Notes: a model not told the origin generated them from the sequence alone. A DNA stretch of 64,000 nucleotides from Plantago major (GCA_026545765.1 CM048839.1:90920914-90984913); one strand, 5' to 3'. Shown: positions 1-12,739, numbered from the stretch's first letter. A program made the numbers and translations.

Positions 1-2447
1 ACAGCTGGTTTGGCAGCCTGAAGGCAGACAGACGTCACCAAACCCAACAATAGTATGTTTGGATTGTTTTTCCAACTCTTTTTTATTTTATTTTTTAATT
101 TTGTCACTCAATTTTTAGCTAATTTTAACGTAATAACGTGATAGAATATCATTAACGAATATGGGAAACAAACTAAAACAATAATATTCATGATCGTTGC
201 CATAATCCGACCAAATCTTGTTCTCTGTGGTTCTTTTATATTTTTTTTATATTTTATGGTATTAAAAAGTATATACATTCATATATTTTTAAAGATTTGG
301 GGTTTTTATGCATGGATTATAAATTCGGTATCGGTGCTCATTTCGGACTTTCAATTTTCCGAGACATCTCGGAAAAGTTTCGGAAATGATTCGAAAAGCC
401 ATAACAATATAATGAAATATAATACATAAACTATACATTTATCATGGTCATTAAATTCAACTTTCACTAGTTTTAACTCCATAAATACACTAGTCGAATA
501 GCATGCATGAATTCCAACTCCAACTTATGCGCATGAAGTTGGCGTTCGCCAACTCGCCCCATTTTGCCCCATTTTGCCATTTTGTGCTCCCGGCTCGTCC
601 CCGATGTCCTTCTAAGGGATTGGAACTCCGTCTTCCACAAAAGTGCATAGAAGCGCACCCATTTTTTCCTCTAATCAACGCGGTTTGTACAAAACACCTA
701 CAAAGCAAAAAAACACGAACAAGTAACGAATGTCAACGGAGATAAACAATAACAACTCTAGAATGACAAAACGATAGTAAAAAAGGCAAGATGATACGAC
801 ATATAACCGACTCATCAATACCCATTCAATATTAATTAATAAAGGTTGAACTAATGACATGGCAGTCCATGTCAGCATTTGGCATGTGTCTCCAGTTAAG
901 CTCAGGGATGACAACAGCTCCGACGTTGAGCAATGGGCGCATATGTAATCACTTTTGAATTGTAGGGGAGGGTTTTGTAATTGTTCAAACTGCGAGTATT
1001 AATCTGCAAAGTGGCCATCTTGGAGGGGTGGGTTTTGTAATTATCTATTAATGAATTATACAAGTATAAAGTAAAGAAAATTGGGTGAAAAGGTTTACTT
1101 TTGGGGGTGGGTGTAATCAGGAAAAGTTTCATGACTAACTTTTGGGCAAATCTGCAATACATTGAATTACGGGTACTAATTTATCTATGGGGTCTAAGGG
1201 GTGGTATATGTAATTTATAGAAACTTTTTTCATGAAGCTTATAAGTAAGATATAAATCAAATCAGATTGCTATTTTTTTATTTTCTTTCTAATAATGATG
1301 ATTCGTTCATAACAATAGCATTTCATGGAGGTTTATAGGATCCCAAGTACAGACCATATCGTTAGATTACTGCTATACGACAATCTAGAATTTGACCAAC
1401 TAAGCAAGGTCTATGCATATGCCAGAAGATAGTTTTGTTGTTTCTCTTACTTCTAGTACGCACATACATCTTAACCACATCTAAGACACTAGTTATCACA
1501 AGCCGATAACTCAGTGAAGAATCAATAATCATATGAAACATGTATAATAAGCATGTTAAATTCTTGTAAAGGTCATGATTTTCTAACCTTAAGAAAGTCA
1601 TAGCTCTCTCACCCTAAGTGTTTGGCACACAATTTGCACTTATACAATGTGATCTTTCCTATTATTTAGGAAAATCAATTCTTCTACAAAAGACTTTCTC
1701 TAAGTATATATGATATCTTTACTTTGATAACAAAATATTGAAAATGTTTGCAAATAGAATATGATATATCCAAAAGAAAAATTTATACATACACATTTTT
1801 GTATATTTTGGTCAAATTTACAATTAATTAATTTTAAAATTATCATAATTTTAAAGATCGTTTTTAATAACTCAGGTCTATACTATAAATAATTATAAGG
1901 AGGTATCGACAAATTAAGTTATGCTTTTATTTCTCTTGAAGAGATATTACTGATATTGATGGTAAATGTTTTACTCAATTGATATGAACTAATATAGTTA
2001 ATTATATATTTATTCTCATAATGAAACTCTATAATTGGACAAAATTAAGTACATTACTTTTAAAGTAGCAATAGTACGCAAAATTGGTTCGCCCTAATTT
2101 CAAATCCATGGTTTTTTTCAAGTTTGATACGGTTATATTTAAAAATATATATATAAATGGAATTGGTCTTTTGCGATTACAAATTTTCATAATCAATTTT
2201 ATGTATGTAAAAAGCATCGTACAAAGTTCATTTGTTTTCCCATACTTCAACAAGTATGTCATAAACAATTAGAAACAAAGTAAACAACTAGAATATAAGT
2301 TTGATTGAACAAATGAGATAGATAACATAAAAGTAACCAGAAGCTAGACTTGCGTCTCTCGTAAAAAGAAATGTAAAAGAAAATTCTTCAAAAGGTAGTC
2401 TGAGCGTAGACTTACTCCACGTCGATCCATCATGCACAATCGATTAC
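1..2447. other. AT-rich intergenic DNA, no supported gene
   Basis: No open frame here has a recognisable domain. The short frames between 473 and 745 lie in a GC-richer patch (about 500-780) that resembles the 3' part of Athila-like LTRs, with a stretch similar to the tail of the LTR at 47719-49085, but this is too weak to call an element. Between about 960 and 1217 a G-rich phrase of the type GGGGTGGGTTTTGTAATT recurs four times in imperfect form. The rest is plain AT-rich sequence. Confidence 0.5.
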
Positions 2448-3269
2448 TCACATGCCACCATGGAGCTTTTGGATTGAATAATACAATTTCCTCCGCGCTC
2501 CAACATGAGAGATTCCCACATCCTTGAGATCTTCATAGGTTAGAAGTGGCAAAACCTGTTCGTCAACTTCATGCATCTTAAAATGGGGAGCATATTTGCT
2601 CATCCCCAATTCTTTTAGCCACTCTTCAACAGTGACTTTCAGAACCTCACCCGCTACGCCTACATTTTCTAGCTGGGTGTTTCTCCTTATTGGTTGATCC
2701 GCAGTATCATCATCACCGTAATTATTATCTTGTTCTCCAATATTGCTCGTGCTCCTCATCCTCTTGTTAGACAACAACTTAACATTTGCTTGATATGAAT
2801 CATCATATGCCCCCACACCTGTAGGATTGTACCCCTTTTCCACTTGTTGCTCAATTTGACGGGCGGAGGGTTCTCCATTAACCTTTGAAAATGATGCTTC
2901 CCCTTCTTCCTTAATACCATTTGCTTTGGAAATCAACATATCATTAGAATCATCATCAACATCAATGATATCTAAGACCTTTTGTTGTTTTTGTTTGTTA
3001 ACACCCTTGCCTTTGCAAAACAGTTCCTCCTCATAACCATCCAACAAGAAAGGATCTACACAATTATTTTTTAGCCACACGCTCGGCTTTGGCACACGCT
3101 TCATTCGACCATTTGTGTGGTTTTCATCTGCTGAATCATCTTCGTTGTTGTTGGTGGTGGTGTTGGTGTTGTTGTCATCGTCGTTGTTGATGTTGATGTT
3201 GTTGTTTTTGTTCATGGTGGTGGTTGTGATTGTGGTGGTGGTGGTGGTGGTGTTGTTGTTTTGTTCCAT
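2448..3269 (-). CDS. SAM-domain protein, single exon
   Basis: This 273-residue protein is the only likely host gene in the window. The first ATG on the minus strand is at 3269; the open frame extends 13 codons upstream without an ATG. Residues about 5-50 are low complexity, rich in Asn, Thr and Asp, from a GTT/GGT trinucleotide tract at about 3126-3262. A basic patch with the phrase MKRVPKPSVWLKNN follows, then an acidic, charged middle. The last about 60 residues form a sterile alpha motif: VEEWLKELGMSKYAPHF, then EDLKDVGISHVGARRKL, which matches the SAM pattern of helix 1 WL..LG...Y and the final DL...GI...G.R.K. SAM domains mediate protein-protein and sometimes RNA binding, and plants have several small SAM proteins of unknown role. 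No signal peptide or membrane segment is seen. A TATA box lies upstream. The SAM call is strong; partner and pathway are unknown. Confidence 0.8.
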   Translation of the reverse strand: MEQNNNTTTTTTTITTTTMNKNNNININNDDDNNTNTTTNNNEDDSADENHTNGRMKRVPKPSVWLKNNCVDPFLLDGYEEELFCKGKGVNKQKQQKVLDIIDVDDDSNDMLISKANGIKEEGEASFSKVNGEPSARQIEQQVEKGYNPTGVGAYDDSYQANVKLLSNKRMRSTSNIGEQDNNYGDDDTADQPIRRNTQLENVGVAGEVLKVTVEEWLKELGMSKYAPHFKMHEVDEQVLPLLTYEDLKDVGISHVGARRKLYYSIQKLHGGM

Positions 3270-3382
3270 TGTTTGTAACAGTTTAGGGATGAAATTTGGT
3301 TGGAGCAAATATCTAGTAAGGTATAAGAATTTATGTTGGTTGTCTTTGGTGTGTTGTGGTAGTATGTGAGGGAAAAGACAGC

Positions 3383-3390
3383 TTTATATA
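3383..3390 (-). promoter_or_regulatory. TATA box of the SAM-domain gene
   Basis: The minus strand reads TATATAAA about 115 bases upstream of the ATG at 3269. That spacing would give a 5' leader of roughly 80-90 bases. Upstream sequence is AT-rich with no other clear element. Confidence 0.55.
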
Positions 3391-5486
3391 GTGATTTATG
3401 TTGAAAATTAAAAAGCAAAATTAATGTAATTAAATTTCTTGAATAATAATGACAAAAGATGAATGGAATTTTCCTAATTGCATTTATTGTAATTTTTTTA
3501 CAGCAGGGTAATAATTTAAAGTTTCTCATGACTCCCACAGAATCTTGGTTCTTATTATATAATATTGTTTATTTTTATTTTTTAATTTCTAGATTTATCA
3601 ATTCTTCCAAACTAATATGCCTACGTGCACAATTTGTCGAACCTATTTTTTAAGAAAGGAAACATATTTCATTCGAGATACGTACAGTTTGAGCGCGTTT
3701 TGAGATGCGCCATAGATCCTAGATTCTACTTGTCGAGTTTTTTATGATGTAATTTATTGAGTAAGTAGCTTATGTGATCTTTTTTCTTTCTTTTCTTTTT
3801 CTTTGGCTCCATCAATAAATGTGTAAGTCTTTTTTACTAGATATATATTTCACTTTAATTGTAAAATGTTATCGTAATTGTTTACGAAATATAGAAAGAA
3901 TTTGGTTTTGTGCGCTAGTGTGTAATATTTTACCAAGTTATTCTATTGATACATTATGTTCCCAAAGCGTTCAATTTGTCGTGTTTCTATCGATAATTAA
4001 GCGACAGTTAGATTATGTTTGTTACCATCCGAAGTTTATGACTTTCAATTCATAGATATTTATTGGTTATTATTTTGATAATATCGTGTTTGTGTACATG
4101 TTTGACTCTGTAGGTTGAGTATTTAATATTGTTACCTTAATCTCTTGTTAATGTTCAGTAAGAAAGTGGGAAAATTGATTAGATAGATTATCATTGTTAA
4201 TTATTAAATACAAAATATTCCTTTCCCCCCTTATTTCAATATAACTAACTAAATTGGAGAGTTGTCATTTCTACTTCATTTTTATAGATTATGCTATAAT
4301 ATTGTCATGCCTCAGACTGTAATTAAAGAATAAGAAAATTAATTTCAGTTACTAAGTATTGTGTAATGCTATTTTGGTGTTCACGGGAAAGGGGGTGGAA
4401 ATCATTACCAAGTGAAACAACGATTGTTTACTTTTTATTTTGGAGGTTAGTTAGTGATTATACACTATAAGAAACGACTGTATTGCATGTATAGTGTTGG
4501 TCCCTTAGACAATAAGATTAAAGTCTTCAGTGACTTGTCTTCTCAGCATCTTTTGGTCGCAACATCAAGGTGCAGCCATGCAGGTATCCATCAGGTTGAT
4601 CAAAAATAAAATTACATGCTCTTGAAAAACCTAACACTTGTATTTATACAAGTCACTAATCAAGTAGGTTCATATTTTACGATGTCCAAACTAAAATTTA
4701 TCCTAAATACTAAGAGTACTACTAACTTGCTAAGACTAAAGTTGTCATGTGTTTGCTCATCAAAATCTAAACTTGAACTAACATCTAGGCTAATGTAGTT
4801 AAAAGAGATATGCAAGAAGGAAACTTCAATCTTGGAGATTGAGCATACCGTAGTGGAGGACAAAGACCAGCTGGCAGGAACTATTCCTTACTCAACAAGA
4901 GCTACGAAAATGCACAACCAGATAATCCACCACAACTATCGAAAAGTCAATATGCTCATGGGAACTAGACGCAACATTCAAAGCAAGGATGAATTCATTT
5001 ATGAACTGGTGAGAGAATTTCTACGTTACTACAAATAGAATAAAGAGAGAACCGGTAAGAAGATGAGATCCCTTCAAGGTACATCAAAGAGGTCGGAAGC
5101 AACAATAGGAGACTTGGTCGCACGAGCTTAATGGAGAAAAAGGAAAACTTCCTATCACTACCGAAAATGAATTGGGAGTTAAATTCTTCGAATCGGCTGA
5201 AATGGTACAAAAATTTAAATGCAAAGAGTAACATGATGACGGGAAAGGAAAAGGGAACAAAGAAGATAACATTGAGGAATCACTCGAATGTAGTCCTCAG
5301 TTTGTGACAAATGTGGAAGCCAAATTGATTTGTACACCGAACAATACATGAGTTCGTCAAAATCGACGTTACATCATCTGAGATTGATGATAGCCAGGTG
5401 ATATAGGAGAGGAATTGGTTAAGAGCAACCACTCCATGGAGAATAATTAGAAAGGGAGTAAACCTCAGACTAATGTGATTGAGAAG
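3391..5486. other. Non-coding stretch, no gene seen
   Basis: Short frames only (for example 4832-5038 on the plus strand), with no domain or motif I recognise. The part from about 4810 to 5480 is less AT-rich and purine-rich on the plus strand and could be an old transposon relic, but nothing identifies it. Confidence 0.4.
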
Positions 5487-6418
5487 TGTTGATACGGACA
5501 TGTGTCCAATCCGTTAAGGGCGCCATAGAGCGTGTCCTAAAGCGCATCAAGGCTGAGATAGCCTATTCATTGCTAGTCCGACCTTCGAATGGCCCGACAT
5601 AAAGGAAACCATCTCAGGTCAACTAGTATTTACAAGTAAGCACGCCATTTCAGCTAGGTCCGACCAAGCTAGATGGATGACTTCCGAACTTGACAAAAGG
5701 TCACATGGTCCTTCCAAGTACCACAAACTGTCAGTCCTAAGATGCTAAACGGACCGGACGAGAGAATCTCGGACGCCATCATCACAGTAAGACCAAACGT
5801 ATATAACAGAACCAATGAGATACTTCCGTGGAACTCTAGGTCCGGACACCTTGAGTTTCCTAAGGCCAGATCAACCAAGCATACAGATCTGTCCGAGGAA
5901 CTTACACGGACCGAACATGCGGAACAGTACTCTCAGAGGGAAAGGTCCAAACTACCCTCCCAGGCCCATTAATTAGTATGGGATTACTATCCACTAATGG
6001 GCCATGGGCCAAAGGTAGCATTGGTGTCCAGATCTGAAGCATACACTTGGCATCATCTTGTGAGCAATCTCATAAGATATGATAACTATAAGTATAGCAC
6101 AAGGTCCAAGACCTTACGGGAGGTCACAATTTCCAAGTGATAAGCAATATCAAAGTGAGGATCCCTAAGCTATAAACACTCGTGATTTCATAACCTTCCT
6201 CATAACTATTACATTGAGAGCTTCCAACTCTCTCTTGAGTAAAGTCTCTTACCGGATTGACATATGCAATCCGGGTAACCCATTCTAACCCCCACCACTT
6301 AGTCCTTTCAGGTACTCTAGCTCGGACCAGTCTTGCTTCGGACTTCAAGTAGGAGGCGGATCCTAGATTAGGTTACTTGTAATAGTTTAGTTAGTGTTCG
6401 AGGTTTTACCCCTCAACA
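5487..6418 (+). mobile_element. Solo LTR of a Tat-type gypsy element
   Basis: The 932-bp unit starts TGTTGATACGG and ends ACCCCTCAACA, and is flanked by a perfect 5-bp duplication, AGAAG at 5482-5486 and 6419-6423. Both ends resemble the LTRs of element B at 30743 and 59177 (TGTTGATA and CCCTCAACA). Sequence phrases inside, including GGCCATGGGCC and the many TCCGGACC-like words, are shared with those LTRs. No primer binding site follows, and flanking DNA is unrelated to Tat internal sequence, so this is a recombined solo LTR rather than half of an element. Confidence 0.85.
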
Positions 6419-6423
6419 AGAAG

Positions 6424-8040
6424 GATCCATCAAGTTGTTCCTCCATTGACTTGGTAATTGGTGTAGGAAAGTCCAACAAGGTTATGGGGACTTTGGACAC
6501 CAGAGATGATGTGACCGTGAAATGTGCGATTTAACACACTTTTAGATCCTCATTTTCGGGGCAATATTGAATGTCATATTATAGCCATTTACCAGTTTCT
6601 ATCTTACACATTTTATAGGTCATGATCGTGTTTTCGAGGATTTGCACGATTTTTGGTGCAAAAATGAGATATTTATGGCGAATTCGATACTGTAGCAGCA
6701 AATGAACTTTAAATCGTACACGGATCTAGGAGGATCCAATGGAGGCAAGTGACCAACCATATCGAAGATATTTCAAAGTACTAAAACATTGTAGAAGACC
6801 ATTTTTCGAGATAACGAAGTTATGAAGTCCAAAAATAAACTGGAAGAGAAAACATAAAACATGAACATAACAAGTCGAAGATGGCGTTCCCCTTGGGTCC
6901 GCATATGGGCTTGTGCGGTTCCCTTGAGACCGCAGTAAGCTGGCTGTTAGACGTTTCTTGGTGGCAAACAAGTCTGTAAACTCCTGGTCCATCATCCTCT
7001 ACCTTCCTTATTAATCATGGTCAGTTTTTGTATCCTCTCTACACTATATATATAAGAGTGACTTGGGTCACTTAAAATCATACACCATATACCGCTTGTT
7101 CTCTCGAAAGGCAAAAAGACTATAGAGAAGAAGAAACCCTAGAAAGACCCTGGCCATCAACAACAAACCCTAATATAGAGATCAAGTCTGCAACCATTGA
7201 AGACTACAAGTAATTCGAAGAGATCAGAGGAAGAGAATCGAAGAGTCGAAACTCGTTATCTTCTAACGGTTTAGTTGTTTCAATTATGAATTATAAATAT
7301 ACTCTATTTATTTACTTTTTAATATTCTAGGCTAATTTACATATGTAAGGATTAGTCGTGACATTTGATTACACCGTTTATATATGATAGAATAGTTTTA
7401 GCACTATATGTTGGTTATGTGATGATGTTCATTCATGTGCTATTTACGCTAAGGTACATGTTTATTTGTGATTGCCATGGATTCATGAATATTCCCTACA
7501 CTAGATTAGGAGATTTCAACCGTGTCTATAAATTGTTTATCTGCATGAGGATTGATGTCAAGTTAGCCAAAGTGACTATTTGAGTTAGACGATAGTCTAT
7601 GTGGGGTATCTTTAACGACTAAGTCTTGGTATATGCTATGTAACCAGCATGACTCTTCCAGTCGTATCCATCGCTAAGTGTGATTCCTGATATAAACGAG
7701 TTTTCAAAGAGAAGGTTAATACTTACATGTTTGCATGAATTGATTTCAAGTTACTTATTTACGTTATATCTGCTTCGCATTTATTTGATTATTATATGCT
7801 TTTGTTAGTGATTTCAAAAATCCAAACCTATTATCTGTTTACTTTACAACATTTATGATAGAGACAACCATTTATTTAGCCGCCAGATCGATCGTTATTC
7901 CCGAGAGACCGACCTCTCAAGTCAACTTCCGCTATACTAATTCTTCTAGTGTATTTGAGATTTAGTTTGGTGTTATAAATATGATAATCTTTGGTGGATT
8001 TGATAAACATTCTTTCAACGACAATTGTTTTTATCGAGTC
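6424..8040 (+). mobile_element. Probable Athila-like LTR remnant
   Basis: From about 6510 the sequence (GTGAAATGTGCGATTTAACACA...) resembles the start of Athila-type LTRs. A TATATATAAG box near 7040 and a long leader-like stretch follow. It runs directly into a broken gypsy protease at 8041 without a primer binding site or gag, so an internal deletion is likely. LTR limits cannot be fixed because no second copy is present. Confidence 0.4.
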
Positions 8041-8532
8041 ACGTTAGGAGCCAACAACAGTGTCATCACCTACAAATCTTGCAATAGTCTTGGGCTTAAG
8101 AATGGAATAAATCCAATGAATTAGTGATTATGCTTAGCTGGCATATCAAAAAGTACACCTAAGGTGTACTCGGAGAATATGGTAGTTCACCTAGAGAACA
8201 TGCACGTGGTTACTGATTGCTTGGCAGTGGACGCAACGAATATAAGGTTATTGAGCAATAGGGAAGATATAGTTCTATTAGGACGACCTTTCATAGCCAC
8301 GATAAAGATGGTAATCGACCTTCTACACCTTGAGTTTAGAATTTACGTGTTTCAAATTAAACATAAAATATTTGGTTTGCATGCCGTTAAATATTTAAAC
8401 TATCTCGATTCTGATGAATCTGACTCTGATGAAGATCTTGAAGTGGGACCTCTCTTCCCACGAAAGAAATGTTTTAGTCTACAGGTACAAGAGAAGCAGA
8501 CAAGTGCTACGGAGCCCGATAAGGAAGGTTGA
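8041..8532 (+). pseudogene. Broken retropepsin fragment, Athila-like gypsy element
   Basis: The frame reads TLGANNSVITYKSCNSLGLKN, where gypsy proteases have D-[TLS]-G-[AS]-x-x-N-V-M-x-Y and then LGL. Two stop codons follow close together around 8125-8130, and the same frame reopens at 8164. It then contains DIVLLGRPFIATIKMVIDL, the conserved LLGRPF flap and helix motif of retropepsins. The catalytic Asp position is changed to Thr in TLGA. The C-terminus is acidic (SDESDSDEDLEVG). No reverse transcriptase or integrase is found nearby. This is a dead relic, older than the other elements judging by its stops and lost ends. Confidence 0.65.
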
Positions 8533-8963
8533 TCGTATCTCAAGAGAAATAGTCAATGCTAACGACTATAAGAAAAACATTTTACTCGCTTTGCATATAG
8601 GAATAGATTGCATTTCATATCATCGTATTTGCATAAAACCCAAAAATGTTTCGTATTTTTACGTTGCACGTATAAATTTTTCGTAGAATTGCATTCATAG
8701 ATGTCTTATATTTCAAAATGAAAAAGAATAAAAAATATGAAAAAATTCGAAAAAGGTTATGAAAATTTGGGTGGTCGCGACGAGTTCTTTCGAAAAAAAC
8801 TAGGTGGTTGTGACAGGCTCAGATTTGGCAAAAACAATGAGGTTGGATCACGAACGATTCTTTCTACAAAAGTAGGTGGTCACAACCAGCTCTTGTTTAA
8901 ATAGTTTTTTTACCTTCTTCTACCCCGTGGAGATTTGTTATAATACTCAACTGCTAAAGGTTG
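8533..8963. other. Non-coding tail of the Athila-like relic
   Basis: A-rich sequence with three imperfect copies of a GTGGTCGCGACGAGCTC-like phrase (about 8770, 8810 and 8878). Such palindromic GGTCGCGACC words are typical of Athila internal regions. No coding frame. Confidence 0.35.
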
Positions 8964-10475
8964 TGTTGGGAATATCTGTTTAGATTTTGATCAGTAAACC
9001 CCAATGACTTATCTTAGCTCAGAAAGGTAACTAGTACTCTTAGTTCACTTGAACATTGTAAAAGAGGAAACTTACTGAGTCTGTTAGTCTAGTATATCTT
9101 GTATTGGATGTTAGGTCTCAGATTGTAATTTTTTATATCTTTGAAGAATACTAAGAAGTAAGCATCCAGTAGGAAGAGCTCTATTTATTGAAGATCAAGA
9201 GACTGCACAAGATTGTTGAAGAATAAGGAGAAAGGTCTCCTCAGATACCTTGAAGAAATTAAGTGTCTTTGGAAGACAAGTATTTCAAGAGGGTTCTGAC
9301 ACCTAAAGGTTACTGAGTAAGGAAGTCCAAAGCCTCAGATAGGTTGCATAGTTCTATTGAGACTACAGGACAAAAGATAGTACAGTGCATTTATTATGCA
9401 GACAGAGATGTCTGAGCAAAAGAGGAAATCTCTGTAAATAGACAAAGCTCACTGTCGTACTATCATCAGACATCAATAGTTTGAATTTCTAAGTGCCTAA
9501 CGGATACTATTCAAACGACATGATTTTCAACTATAAATATCACCACTTAGAATGCTTGAAAATACACCTTGAACATTTGTGAACACTGAATACACTTGTG
9601 AAATACATTCAAGCATACAAGCCTTCAAACCTAATTACTCTCATTAGCTTATTGTTGTGACTAAAGCTCTTTGATTCTAAGTAGCACGAATGTTCTAAGT
9701 GTCCTGATCCTTAAAAAGACTTGTTTACAGTGAAGGAGTTGAATCCAAGGATAAAGTTTCGACTAATATCTGAGATTCATTCTCTTGAACAAACGACAAA
9801 GACTTGGGTCAGTAAAGAACAACTTCCCATACACTGAAAATAGTATTAAGGAAGATTGATTCTTCAAAGCTCTCTAAACATAACTGAATAAGTTATTAAG
9901 AAAGCTTACCTGACAAACTACCATAACCAACACCAACAGGTGTGTTTAGGGAAATGATTTAGTTGAGAAAACTAAAGTCCTCACCTAACTGAGCACATGA
10001 AGTACTTGGCTTTGGAAGCTGGGGAATAGCTCAAAGGTTACTGAGTAGAGAAAGTAGTTGGCTGAGAAAGCCGGAGAATAACTCAGGGGGAACACTTGGT
10101 TGGGAACCTAGTGTAAAAGGGATCAAGAGATAGAATTTTGTAAAGAGAACTCATTAACTTGTCTTAGTGGATTCAAGTCCTGAGAAGGGGCGAGTGGATT
10201 AGTTGAAGGATTACGCAACCTTCAGATACCACTATAAAAGCTTTGTGTTATTTACTTACTGCACTTTATTTATTGCTTTTATATTACTTGCTGAGTACTT
10301 ATGCACTTTATAGCTTGTTGACACGTGCACTTATCACAAGAAGACTTCTGCTCTCTGAATCTAAGTATCAGATACCTGTAAAGATATCTGAGAATTTTAT
10401 TTTATCGACAAAAGTTTGAAAAGACTATTCACCCCCACCCCCTAGTCTTTTACTTTACCGTTATCTGGACCAATA
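8964..10475 (+). mobile_element. Solo LTR of the Sirevirus family of element E
   Basis: This 1.5-kb unit begins TGTTGGGAATATCTGTT and ends GTTATCTGGACCAATA. It is the reverse complement of the LTR family seen at 60327-61733 and 54195-55507 (TGTTGGTCCAGATAACGG ... CCTAACA). Flanks are GGTTG (8959-8963) and GTTTG (10476-10480), a duplication with one mismatch, as expected of an old insertion. A C-rich tract near the right end matches the G-tract of the other copies. No internal coding region adjoins it. Confidence 0.75.
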
Positions 10476-12739
10476 GTTTGCGACTAAAATACTACAAGTT
10501 GCTGAAGACTTAGACTTATTTTATAAGCCTGCTACGAAAGAAGACTTTTTCTCATCAAGTGGAAATTCCTCGGTAACACATTTGGTTAAGTGAAAATCTA
10601 AATGTCAAAGTAGGTTGACAAAGTCACTCATTGAAGATACTACCCACTAAAGGATACTGTTGCTGAAAAGCAATGAAAATATCTATAGTGAGAAAAAGAT
10701 AAGACAATACATTTTGCCAGAATATAAAATTGTACTCACAGTCAAAAAGCAAGATTTCTAGGTGAAAACAAGAATAAGTCTTTGTACCTCCAATATTACA
10801 ACTTAGCTCAAATACTTTAAAATGTTACCAAACGGAACTATTATGCACTATAAATTTGAACACTTAGAACTTGAAAAATTGCAGAACAAATTGATAATCT
10901 AGTGCTAACATAGTTTATATCTACTTACGTAATGTCTAGCTAAAATGTATAGATTTCATTATGGAGCAAGTTCCGTAAAAGGCCTGATTTTCCTACACAA
11001 TAGGAAAAACCATGTTACATTAGTGCAAACTATGTGAACATTCCAAGTACTTGTGTTGGAGGAATATGATATTTCCTCATATTCAGGAAAATCAAGACTT
11101 TCCATGAATTCCACCTCATTAGTTACGTTATATATAAGTTTTTTTTTTTAAATATGTAATTACTAAATATGGTATTTGAGTTAGTAAAAAAGTTAAAACC
11201 AAGGTTTTTTTTTTTTTATCATATAAGAGAGTGTGAATCAAAGAAAGTGAAAGTGCAAGTGTTTAAGTCAGTGTTTTCACAACACTAAGACTGCACTTGA
11301 GTCAGTGTTTTCACAACACTAAGACTACACTTTGTAATTGCACTTGAGTTACTATATTTTGCCTTTATTCAACTTCACTAGTTTCCAAGTTGAGTAATCT
11401 GATTTAGAACATTAAACAGGTTAGAAAGTACAGGTGTTACGACGGTGTTTTCACAACACCTATTCGAACTGCAGCTTTAGTACTTGTTCGATATGTTCCT
11501 AAATTAACCTTAACCTAGTTCCACGATTTTAGGTTAATTGTGCATGTTCAAAGAAGTCAAGGGATTCGAAATTGAAACCTAGAAAGAGTTTGAAGCCAAG
11601 TGGGAAAGCAAATCTGATCAAAGAAGAATTATTTCCTTATTGGAGACCAAGAGAATCTGCGACAAAGTTATTGAGGATATATGCTTAGGAAATCTAAATA
11701 TTCCAAGTATATGCCTGGTGGTTGAAACAAGATGGAAAGAAATCATAGATGAAGGAAAGCATGTAAAGCAAGCATAAAGGAAGAACCAATAAGGAAAGCA
11801 AATCTGCACTTTCCTTATTGAAGAAGAGAGCAAAGGAAATATTCATAAGAGAAGAATTCGAAGATACAAGTCAAGATCTTCTGCAGCAAACAAAAGGAAC
11901 TTACCATCTAGCGTCTAGGGTTGTAAACCTATATAAGAAGCTAGTCGTAGTTCACCCATAGTACGAGTTCATACAACCGTTCTGAGTGTATTCACTGCAC
12001 GGCCTTGATATTCGCCTAAGCTTCAATCTAGTTGGTGCTAGAGTAGAATTGTGTGTCAATTCAGTAGCTTATTCATCCATAGCTTGGATTTATGTAATTA
12101 AGCTGTGGAGTGTCCTTGTAATTCATTATTGTAGTGAGTTACATTTGCCTTTAAGGCTCGGAAGGTTATAATATATTAACCTTCTAGAAAACCCAAACTT
12201 GGTGTCTTTACTTTCTACTGTGTACTTATCTTGTTCAATAGAATAGTAGTGTATTAGAGTAATTTACTGTTCTAGTTATTACTCTACTCAATTCAGTATA
12301 ACGAAGACACTTTGTGATAGTGTTCTTGGGTGTACTGAATACACTAAGTTACTTTTACTTTTCCGCTGTTGCTATTCTGCTTGTGTGTTTAAATTCTGTA
12401 GTTTAAATACACTGTCTCTTTCTGTATCAAAGACACTAAGTAATAGTGCTCCTTGGGTATTTTGATTAGTATAAGTGTTAAAGAGTGTTTGACTTGTTAT
12501 ATACACTGTTTAATACGATATATCAAAGATACTACTCTATAGTATTCTTTGGTGTATTGTATACACTTGTCTATCCTATACCAAATCCCGGTCCATACAT
12601 TTTCAAAAAGGAAGGATATTTTGGCAAACAGAGGAAGTACATCATTTGCAATAAAAACAGAAAATTTCTCCCCACAAAATGTATCATCTAGTTTTGCTTT
12701 TCAAGAATGGGACTTTTATCCTTTGTAAATATTTAACTC
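10476..12739. other. Retroelement-like non-coding region
   Basis: No coding frame with a domain. A TATA-like ACCTATATAAGAAGC at about 11920 followed by leader-like sequence, and a TGTTGGAGGAATATG start at 11054, suggest another LTR, but the far end and a TSD were not found. Three copies of a GTGTTTTCACAACAC hairpin phrase lie at about 11277, 11307 and 11441. Three longer related hairpins lie at 12303-12551. Confidence 0.35.
12303..12551. repeat. Three related hairpins at about 110-bp spacing
   Basis: Hairpin 1 pairs GAAGACACT (12303-12311) with AGTGTTCTT (12319-12327). Hairpin 2 spans 12428-12455 and hairpin 3 spans 12524-12551 (CAAAGATACTA with TAGTATTCTTTG). Each is followed by a GGTGTA or GGTATT word and a TACACT-like word, so these are degenerate tandem copies of a roughly 100-bp unit. 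Confidence 0.5.

Noticed and set aside
473-745. Overlapping small frames of 60-80 codons on both strands
   Set aside because: No domain, and the patch resembles LTR tail sequence.
2448-3308. Start of the SAM protein 13 codons upstream of 3269
   Set aside because: That codon is TTG; the first ATG is at 3269.
11054-12600. A complete copia LTR
   Set aside because: It has a plausible TG start and TATA box, but no matching end, target duplication, primer site or second copy was found.
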